NCBI RefSeq assembly: GCF_019097595.1
Contig: NC_080713.1
Coordinates: forward strand, 10,443,699 to 10,507,698
Direction of reading: 5' to 3'
DNA: 64,000 nt
Source of the DNA: Hemibagrus wyckioides
Taxonomy: Eukaryota; Chordata; Actinopteri; Siluriformes; Bagridae
Positions within the stretch are counted from its first letter, which is position 1. Each line of letters opens with the position of its first letter. Both the position numbers and the translations under genes were made by a program. The notes under the pieces are model-generated. The model was given only the letters and a program-made list of their open reading frames with translations, ran no database searches and was not told the origin of the DNA. Shown one piece after another: positions 57,085 through 64,000 of this stretch.

Positions 57085-58727
57085 TTATTTCTTATCTCTC
57101 AGAACTCTTGGTTGCATATGCTCCCGTACCAGTTGCTCTTCTAAGGCTGCCACCGAGTGTTGTAATCGCTCTTCCAATTCTTCCATCAACTGTGCAAAAT
57201 TCTGAGCATTATCCTCCACCTGCCTCTTTTGTATATGTTCTCTAGTATCCCTTTGTCTTCTCACTGCATCTTCTCTTGACTCAATGTAAATTGTGCCTTT
57301 AAAGTGCCTTTCCGGATTCTCTGGTCTTACCTCAGCATATATTTGTCCGTCTAGTTGCTCTCTTGCCCTTTCCATTCCTGGTGTATTGTGTGTGCTCTTT
57401 CTTGTCGCCACTGCTTTGTTTCTCACACTTATCTCTACTCTTGATGGTGGCGCTGTTGGTGGATTTGCATAAGGAGGAGGTTGGTGCATATCACCGCCTT
57501 CTGCTGGTGTAGACTGCATAAATCTGAGATCTTTTCCTCTCCACAAGTAATCTTCACTCTCCTTTCTTGCACTTTGTAGTCTCTCTTCCTCTTCTTGCTC
57601 TTCTTCTTCTGCATCTACACATTGTTCTTCACCTTCTTCTCTGTTTCTCCTTATTTTTCCTTTATTTGGGTTTTCCACTGATATTTCCACTTCTTCCCAT
57701 CCTGACCAATCAGAGTAACAATCTGCTAATGATGGACATAGTCCTGTCTCTCTCCTGCATGCACCTTGATCACTGTGGTAGGGTGGTGGTGGTCCATCCA
57801 CTTCTTTCTCTTCCCTACTCTGTTCTTCTTGTTTTCTTATAGCTTGTTTTACTGCCTCCTCTTTTTCTATAATTTTTCTTCCTTCTCTCAGGAACCATTC
57901 CAAGATCTCCAGCCGTCTGTACTTCTTTCCTCTGGATCTATCATCATCTCTTCTGGGCTTCCGATGCCTCAACATCTCCCTCACTTCTGTACAAATTTCA
58001 TCAAATGTTCCCTCTACAGGCCATTGTAGTTTCCTTTGTGTTCTGTCATGCCATTTTCTCATGCACTTCCTTACATACTTCTCATCAGGCTTGTGTTGTG
58101 CTATTATGATGTCCACAGGTGTGGGCTGGCTTCCCCCTTCACTCACGATGCACCCCTGTTGTGCTCTGTGTGCGCTACTTCTCCCTCTGGGGTTCTTGTT
58201 TCCTTCAGCCCACGTCAGCAAGACGTTGATTTGTTTTACTGTCACACTTGGTCTCACTGGATTTTTCCTCAACCTCTCTCCAATCACGTTGATTTTATCA
58301 ATTAGTATTGATGTTGCAAACCCTCTCTCCCAGTGTACAATTCTGGGTTCTACTGTGACGATTGCTGTTAATCTTGAACAATAATTAGACTGATCTGGTC
58401 TTAAGTTAAACAATTGTTCATCATCTTCATTATGTGGATCCTTACTGAAATCAAACAAAGGGATGGTAACGTTGCTGGGCTTGGGGGCCTCAACTAATGC
58501 ACGCAATATTGGACTTGGGCCTCCAGTTCTTCGTACCAATCTGTTTCAGGGAAGGTTCTCTGCAAAGTGTACAATCCTTCAAACTTTGTTAAGGCCCACA
58601 ATTTATCTCTAATCAAATCCTCTGACTGTCACCGCTCTACACTCTCTCTATATTTGTATGTTCACTAGTCCCAAAAATGTGTGCGTATTCCTTTAGTATC
58701 TATGTCTAATTCTCGATGAAAGGCCAT
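57085..58727 (-). pseudogene. gag: Gag N-terminal part (matrix and PPxY region)
   Basis: Gag builds the virion core at the membrane. A long open frame (58539-57085, no in-frame ATG at its start) carries a W-P-x-x-GTF block near residue 173 like gammaretroviral matrix, two late-domain motifs (PPPPY at residues 250-254 and PPPY at 354-357), and a long charged, coiled-coil-like region (EEEEQEEEER, LEERLQHSVAALEEQL). The likely true start is an ATG at 58725-58727, but that frame meets a TAG within 21 codons and other frames carry the next protein-like piece, so the N-terminus is broken. The gag body is longer before capsid than in MLV-type viruses. Confidence 0.82.
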
Positions 58728-59063
58728 GCAACTGAAATAGACAGCAGTACGCATACAGTGGAGGTGTCAGTACAGTATCTTAGTGTGTCAATAAGGGTAG
58801 TGTTATTTCATCTGGATCACACCTTCTACAATTCACTGAATGACCTAATAGAATACAAAACAAGTTTTAGGTGGATTCTTTCTGACTACTCTTCCCTTCT
58901 GATTATTCACAAAAAGTTTCTCAATAGGTTCGTAATAAATCACTTTAGGCTTTGTATGAGACACAAATGAAATATTCTCTGTTGATAAGATTCTTAAACT
59001 TTGCATGTACACTACTTCTTTTCTCTCTATTACTCAAGGGGAAAAACCACTCTCTTCAGGGAG

Positions 59064-59065
<2 letters not shown>

Positions 59066-59098
<33 letters not shown>
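59066..59098. repeat. CA microsatellite inside the leader
   Basis: Uninterrupted CA repeat between the leader ORF and gag, presumably expanded after integration. Confidence 0.9.
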
Positions 59099-59100
<2 letters not shown>

Positions 59101-59184
59101 TGATAGAATGACCTTACACACACACTCAGTTCTTCTGCAGCCTGGAATACACCCAAATTTCTCTGCTCACACACACTCTTCAGT

Positions 59185-59550
59185 CTAATTCTTTATTATC
59201 ACTTGTGGGTCACGATCCCGTCCCAACTGCCACAGACTAATCCAAACTTCTGTATATTGGGGACCTCTTGGAGTTGTGGGCCATGCTAAGTTAACCCTTA
59301 CCAGAAGTTTTCCCGGTTCCTTTTTCAATAATTCTAGGGCTGCTTCTGCGAACTCTCTTTTGAACCTGTTTGGAAATCTGTATCCGATTCGCTGGAAGGG
59401 CTGTGGACTACAATGATGTAATCTCAACCCACGTGTCTCTGCTTTTGCAGTAATGATATTTGGGATTTCTTCACCTAGTTCTTCTGGAATGGTAAAGTAA
59501 GCACTCACGCGATGCCTTCCCATGCGTGCAGATACAAACACCTCCACCAT
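59185..59550 (-). CDS. Uninterrupted 121-codon ORF in the retroviral leader
   Basis: Opens with ATG at 59548-59550 and ends at 59185 without interruption, about 1.3 kb downstream of the primer binding site and about 460 bases upstream of the likely gag ATG. The product (MVEVFVSARMGRHRVSAYFT at the start, VIIKN at the end) is basic with mixed strand- and helix-like stretches, no signal peptide and no membrane segment. I recognise no family. Its place and length recall orf-c of walleye dermal sarcoma virus, which also lies between 5' LTR and gag; no sequence similarity is claimed. It could also be a displaced piece of gag or a chance ORF. Confidence 0.55.
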   Translation of the reverse strand: MVEVFVSARMGRHRVSAYFTIPEELGEEIPNIITAKAETRGLRLHHCSPQPFQRIGYRFPNRFKREFAEAALELLKKEPGKLLVRVNLAWPTTPRGPQYTEVWISLWQLGRDRDPQVIIKN

Positions 59551-59559
59551 TCAGAAGCA

Positions 59560-60200
59560 GTAATGTACTAAGATAGGTAATATCTATATATGGACCCCAA
59601 GGATGTCAAACCACACATTTTCTAAGCAAAAAGCACTATCATACAGGCACAAATATACATAGAGCAGGTACACATATTTTCAATTAGTTGATTGCACAGT
59701 AATTTAAAATGTATGCTTGCACCAGGCACTGGTCTGTACCTTCTGTATGTGGATGGCCTTTTCAATACAAGATTTATTCTAATTATAAACTGGACCCATG
59801 CTAATGTTACTCTTGGCTTTTCTTCATCATTTCCGCTGTGTATCTCTACCTCTAAAACATATATTTCAAATCTAACTATAACACTTTCCATTCACAGCAA
59901 TATTCTCAAGCAATATGGTTTTAAAACAATAGCTTTGCTTCAAATGTAACAAAATATCAACCCCCAATTTTAATCATCACACCTCAAGGTCATATAGTGA
60001 TTCTCAACATTCCAGAATAACCATAATCAAATACAGAACTTTTTACAGTGTGCGCAACCAGTTTTCATCACTTCCACTCAAAATCACACAGTTTTTCCAT
60101 TCATCCCATAAACAACTTAGACAGACAACAGTGACAAACAACAGATAGTAAAGACAGACAACAGGGCCCCCTCTTTTTCTTTTTATACTCTTATTCTCTT
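59560..60200 (-). other. Retroviral leader, no ORF supported
   Basis: Sequence between the leader ORF and the palindromic repeats. AT-rich, no coding signal; short ORFs on both strands lack motifs. It is assigned to the provirus by position only. Confidence 0.45.
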
Positions 60201-60204
60201 CTTT

Positions 60205-60400
60205 TCACTAACACCTGGATCCAGGAATTTTCTACTCAGCACTTTTTCTCATCATATTTCTTTATCACTTTTCTCTTTATTTCTCACACCTGGACCCGGG
60301 AATTTTATTATTTTTCTCTTTATCTCGTTATGTCTTTTTATTTCTCTTTAAATTCCTTTTACTTAACACCCGGGATCCAGGAACTTTTACTCGTCTCTTT
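60205..60400 (-). repeat. Leader repeats with palindromic core
   Basis: Three copies of a block like cacctggatccaggaatttt occur at about 60211, 60288 and 60366, spaced about 78 bases apart in pyrimidine-rich (plus strand) sequence. The first contains the perfect 12-base palindrome cctggatccagg. A weaker fourth copy may lie near 60531. They lie between the primer binding site and gag. Confidence 0.7.
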
Positions 60401-60867
60401 TCACAACTGTTACTTAACTCTTATTCTTCTTTGTCCAGTGACAGGGATCTTGTTCACAGGAGCCACTTTCTGCTACTGACCACTCTGTTTGCTTCCAAAT
60501 AAGGTCTTTTTCACAGGAATTTCACTCATACCACCTGGAACCCACCAGGACTTTCAATCATACAGGCCTTTTTCTCATTCACACATCTGACATCATCCAG
60601 TCTTAATCAAGCATGCAGTATTATCATATGATGTATTTAACTTCAACTTACTATTACTCTATCAGGACAAAACAGAGCTGATTCGTTCCTGGCCCAGGCG
60701 CCTCCACCTCCCTGGTCCACACACAACTAATGCAGAATTCTGATTAAACAGGCTTCTGTCTTACCTTTGCCCTAGATGGATCCAGTGTCTGGTCCGTGGG
60801 TGGCAGCCACGACCACAGTCCCAGGGCCAGGGCTCTGCTGTACTTTGTTCAAATCACGTATATTCCA

Positions 60868-60885
60868 ATCACGTCGGGGTCACCA
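60868..60885 (-). promoter_or_regulatory. Retroviral primer binding site, tRNA-Trp type
   Basis: The minus strand reads tggtgaccccgacgtgat, 18 bases complementary to the 3' end of vertebrate tRNA-Trp including CCA. This is the same site known from avian sarcoma-leukosis viruses. It follows the LTR-like region after about six bases. The full-length match at the expected place fixes the orientation of the provirus. Confidence 0.9.
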
Positions 60886-61058
60886 AAACAATGTGGAAAA
60901 AATTCTGGTCCACACGGAAAGCTCACTATCTGACACTAATCTGCTAACACTTTGTAATTATCTGACTCCAACTCCACATTGACCCAACAGCTCAGTTTGA
61001 GCAAGACTCTAACTAAAGAAAGCGAATCATGCAGACTGGATGAATGCAGATACAAGGT

Positions 61059-61064
61059 TTTATT
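61059..61064 (-). promoter_or_regulatory. LTR polyadenylation signal
   Basis: AATAAA on the minus strand, downstream of the TATA box and upstream of U5, marking the R region. Confidence 0.7.
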
Positions 61065-61145
61065 TGCAATCAGTTGGTTACAAGAATTGAGAAGCTCACG
61101 CATGACTGTCCCAACAAACTCTAAAATGGCGCCTCAATACACAGT

Positions 61146-61156
61146 CCTTTTATACA
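61146..61156 (-). promoter_or_regulatory. LTR TATA box
   Basis: Minus strand tgtataaaagg, about 85 bases upstream of the LTR polyadenylation signal. Confidence 0.7.
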
Positions 61157-61404
61157 TTTTTCTTATCTTCTCACATGTTCTCATGCTAACACCTCTTTGC
61201 TGAGAAAGTCCCACCTATTTTTTCTTTTGGAACATTAGGTTCTTTTTGGACACCATTATCTTTTAATTTGTAACTTTTCCGAATACCATTATAATCAAAT
61301 TCTCAAGGATTATTTTATAAAAAATATGGGCGTTTTCACCCTTATCAGTGGGACTTTACCCAGTTCACTTTCATCAAACAGCTCATTTGAACACAGGGGA
61401 CAGC

Positions 61405-61831
61405 ATGGGTAAGTTCTCAGGGCCTTGGCTCCATTTTTGTTGCTTTATTTTAATTAACATTATTCTTCTTATTAAATTTCTGTACTAGCCGTTCCCTTAT
61501 GTATCTTTCTGCATGTTTAATCTTAGATATCTCTCCTGGAACTATCATTGCCATTCAAGGCAACCTAGTTGCACTCAGGGACAAGCTCTATCCCTCTCGA
61601 GGTGTCAACACACTCATATCTTGGCACGATGGCCCTGGGCACACCCCCAACCCTGGCTGTTTTGATTTTGATACTTCTGTCCAAGTTGTCCCCACTGCTG
61701 AGAAGGCCTGCCAGACTCACGCCATTGACACTGCCACACAGGCCGTGCAGACTTCATACAAAGCTAACAAACGCACCCAGGCTTCTCGACCTGCATGTCG
61801 TGTTAAACCCTATGTTGTCAAACCCAAATGA
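61405..61831 (+). CDS. Orphan ORF beside the LTR, possibly two exons
   Basis: The plus-strand ORF 61499-61831 encodes 110 residues with blocks DISPGTIIAIQGNLVALRDK, NTLISWHDGPGHTPNPGCFD and a basic C-terminus ending KPYVVKPK; AATAAA follows within 12 bases of the stop (61840-61845). Upstream, an ATG at 61405-61407 is followed after one base by a strong donor (GTAAGT, 61409-61414). An acceptor-like cttag ends at 61526. Removing 61409-61526 (118 bases) would put that ATG in frame just before the DISPG block. I recognise no domain. It could be an exon of a host gene, a gene of an unnamed mobile element, or a relic. The splice model is inference. Confidence 0.45.
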
Positions 61832-61839
61832 TCTAATCA

Positions 61840-61845
61840 ATAAAT
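61840..61845 (+). promoter_or_regulatory. Polyadenylation signal after the orphan ORF
   Basis: AATAAA on the plus strand about 10 bases after the TGA of the orphan ORF. Confidence 0.45.
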
Positions 61846-62149
61846 GATACCTGATAACTCAATCATGCTGTCCCCTAGTTATTTTACACAAGTTCAAACA
61901 ATTTAAAGTATATAACTAATTTGAAGTATATGTTCATGACAAAATGAAGACATCTATGATGTTCCAATTCTGTTTAACACAAATTTGTTAAGGTCTTTTT
62001 ATTTTTTTCAGCATTTTCTTTCATTAATGTATTATCATTTTATTACTTGTTAGATACATGTGTATAGCTCTGTGTAGGATTTATAGGAAAAATCTATATG
62101 GAGTAACAAGTCTTCAGATATATTTTTGAAACAGAATACAGTTCAATTT

Positions 62150-62415
62150 TTCAATTCAATTCAATTTATTTGTATAGCGCTTTTAACAAAGATCATTGTC
62201 TCAGAGCAGCTTTACATAAGAAACAACATAAGAAAACAACAAACATATAAACAGACAAACAGTCCTAGATGTTATCTCAAGTGAGCAAGCCTGAGGTGAC
62301 TGAGGCGACTGTGGCAAGGAAAAACTCCCTTAGATGGTTTGAGGAAGAAACCTTCAGAGGAACCAGACTCCAAAGGGAACCCATACTCATTTGGGTGACA
62401 GAGGAAAGTATGATT
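62150..62415 (-). repeat. Dispersed repeat family X, second copy
   Basis: Contains tcaatttatttgtatagcgc, agagcagctttacataagaa, gtggcaaggaaaaactccct and agggaacccatactcatttg, in the same order as at 13268-13555. TTCAA units at its left edge look like the complement of a retroposon tail. Unlike the first copy it is not split by a SINE. Confidence 0.75.
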
Positions 62416-62419
62416 ATAT

Positions 62420-63836
62420 TGTGCATTTATGTGTAGTCAGTTGTGTACAGCATGTGTAAAGTAAAATTATATGTTTCGAAGATTGAGCTTTCACACATAC
62501 CATTATATCTTGCTTTTGCCATCACATACACACACCCTTAGACACAGTATGCTGTAGCTGTACTACATGTGCATTGCATAGCACAAAAGCAAAAGTCATT
62601 GCCATACAATTATCTGATGTGTCATCCACCATTTTCACCATCTTCACTAATCCATTATGATAAGCCATAATTATTGATTCAGATTCATCAGAGGGTGTTG
62701 ATTAATGTTGTACAATAGCGGCTTGGACATGAGTGTTGGATGTAGTATTTTTTTATTATTATTTGTCTTATAATCTTATTACTTTCAAAAGTACAAAAAG
62801 TAGAGTCTGGCAAGGGAGCAACTTGTTTATAGATATGTTATAAGGCAATATCAAAAAAGTAATATCAAGAGCTAATTAAATAATTAACATTTGAATCACT
62901 GGCAAATGGCTGTGGTATAAGGAGAATAAAAAAACTGATCAACAGTCAACATCACACCATTCCACTGTTAATTATTTTCATAGAGCAGCACACCCTGTTG
63001 AGTTTATTCCGTTACTTATCCCATTCAATGCAGATATTAAGTAAATTTAAGCAAATCTAAACTTAAAAATCCAAACATCAGCTAAATGTTAAAAAGTTTT
63101 TATAATATCCATTTTGTGTGTAAGAAACATGAATGTTGAAAAAATCAAAGATGAAACAGACTAGGGGACATGGCACTTCTTACACAAAAAGTACAACAAG
63201 GCAACTTAGAAGATCTCAGTAAAAGTAGCAGAAGTATCTTTCACTGGTGCAACAACATGCAGCAGAAAAAGGTGAGTTAATATGTTTTCATCAACACCTT
63301 CCATATCCTGTTAGAATTTTTCATGGGCTTGCAGGGAACCTGGGAAAAAAGTGATGATGTATGATGTACCCTTGACTCATGTGCCCTTCTACTCACCAGT
63401 ACAATCTCTTTTTGTGTACTGATGTTATTTTGGCATTGTTCAAATTTGTATTTTTGCTCCCTAAGCTAATTATTGTGACACTTGAGAAATGAGTTGACAT
63501 GTTCTTTTGAGTCAAGTGGCTTATGTGAGAGTTTAGGGCAACAGCAAGCTGTTTCTAAAGGTTTTAAAAAATACCAAAACTCAGAGTGGACCAAACAGTA
63601 GAAGCAGGAAAAGATAAGATATATTGTAAAATGAAAATAAATGTGACTAATTTCAAATGAAAATCTTAAATGGTCATTGCTAATGAATTTCAGAAAATAT
63701 TTGTAAAGTTCAAAAACAATTTGTGAATTACACACAATTACATTGCAAATGTATTTACCCGAATAATGCTGAGAATTAGAATGTTTTTTCGTCCAACACC
63801 TTCTTTTTTATATAAGAACTACTTTTAATTGATAAG

Positions 63837-63838
<2 letters not shown>
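62420..63838. other. No gene seen
   Basis: AT-rich DNA with no recognised coding, RNA or mobile-element sequence. Confidence 0.55.

Positions 63839-63888
<50 letters not shown>
63839..63888. repeat. TA microsatellite
   Basis: About 25 TA units. Confidence 0.95.
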
Positions 63889-63892
<4 letters not shown>

Positions 63893-64000
63893 TATTATAT
63901 ATTTTTTAAAAGCTGTTATCCTTGTGATTTTTTTTCTCTCCATGTCTAATAACTCTATTTTGCTTTTAGCCATGTCATTTTGTTTTGGGATATGAGGTTG

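Larger units (their letters stand above)
49150..61385 (-). mobile_element. Endogenous retrovirus, gamma/epsilon-like, minus strand
   Basis: In viral sense, right to left: LTR-like region, tRNA-Trp primer binding site, long leader with an ORF, gag, protease, an extra domain, RT, RNase H, integrase, env and a short 3' ORF. Class I affinity is supported by a single CCHC knuckle, gag and pol in one frame separated by a stop, a gamma-type GPY/F region in integrase, and a CxxC plus CX6CC envelope. Defects are frameshifts in gag and pol, in-frame stops in pol, integrase and env, loss of the RT YxDD box, a MITE insertion in pol, and no visible 3' LTR. Both outer boundaries are approximate. Confidence 0.93.
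60892..61385 (-). repeat. 5' LTR-like region of the provirus
   Basis: In viral sense it shows promoter and polyadenylation signals in the expected order: TATA-like tgtataaaagg (61146-61156), AATAAA (61059-61064), then about 150 bases to the primer binding site. The U5 edge is probably the CCACA at 60892-60896 or a few bases nearer the primer site. The U3 edge cannot be fixed because no second LTR copy is present for comparison; 61385 is a guess. Confidence 0.68.

Overview
The window looks like an intergenic or intronic, repeat-dense stretch of a teleost fish nuclear genome. The evidence is the AT-rich base composition, many CA, GATA and TA microsatellites, several CR1/L2-type LINEs of the fish kind, an RTE LINE, tRNA-derived SINEs, at least eight Tc1-like transposon copies from different families, DIRS elements and a fish-type endogenous retrovirus. 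Some SINE and interspersed-repeat sequences resemble those I associate with catfish and other ostariophysans; that placement is inference. I found no convincing host protein-coding gene, rRNA, tRNA gene or CRISPR array.

Layout, left half: 1-1272 is a 5'-cut LINE (+); 4035-5410 a LINE (-); 6955-8138 a dead Tc1 (+); 9318-9510 an RTE-related short repeat; 9596-9796 a tRNA-derived SINE; 11102-11609 a Tc1-type MITE; 13268-13980 an interspersed repeat split by a second SINE; 13985-14840 a LINE (+); 15018-15760 DIRS and LINE scraps. At 17281-21070 there is a three-layer nest: an old LINE (-) interrupted by a hAT transposon with an 8-bp target duplication, itself interrupted by a 2.4-kb LINE (+). A decayed Tc1 (21700-22800), a structurally intact Tc1 with an open 343-codon transposase (24631-25878) and another Tc1 fragment (26630-26920) follow.

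Middle: an RTE element (27593-29789) sits inside an older LINE with a 14-bp target duplication. Then come a Tc1 end fragment, an antisense LINE (31207-32640), a shrunken DIRS element with inverted termini (32899-34924), further DIRS and LINE fragments (37325-39056, 44043-45345) and two old Tc1 remnants (41330-42245, 47590-48010). Long stretches between these hold only unrecognised AT-rich DNA.

Right part: 49.1-61.4 kb is a minus-strand endogenous retrovirus of gamma/epsilon (class I) type. Read in viral sense (right to left) it has an LTR-like region with TATA box and polyadenylation signal, a tRNA-Trp primer binding site, a long leader with palindromic repeats and an uninterrupted 121-codon ORF, gag with PPxY motifs and one CCHC knuckle, an in-frame UGA at the gag-pol border, protease, an extra domain between protease and RT that carries two H-x-[T/S] motifs resembling a 2H phosphoesterase, RT lacking its YxDD box, RNase H, integrase and a CxxC/CX6CC-type envelope. 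A Harbinger-like MITE has landed in pol. The provirus is dead as it stands: frameshifts in gag and pol, in-frame stops in pol, integrase and env, a missing RT motif and no recognisable second LTR. Just outside its LTR, on the plus strand, lies an orphan 110-codon ORF with a possible short intron.
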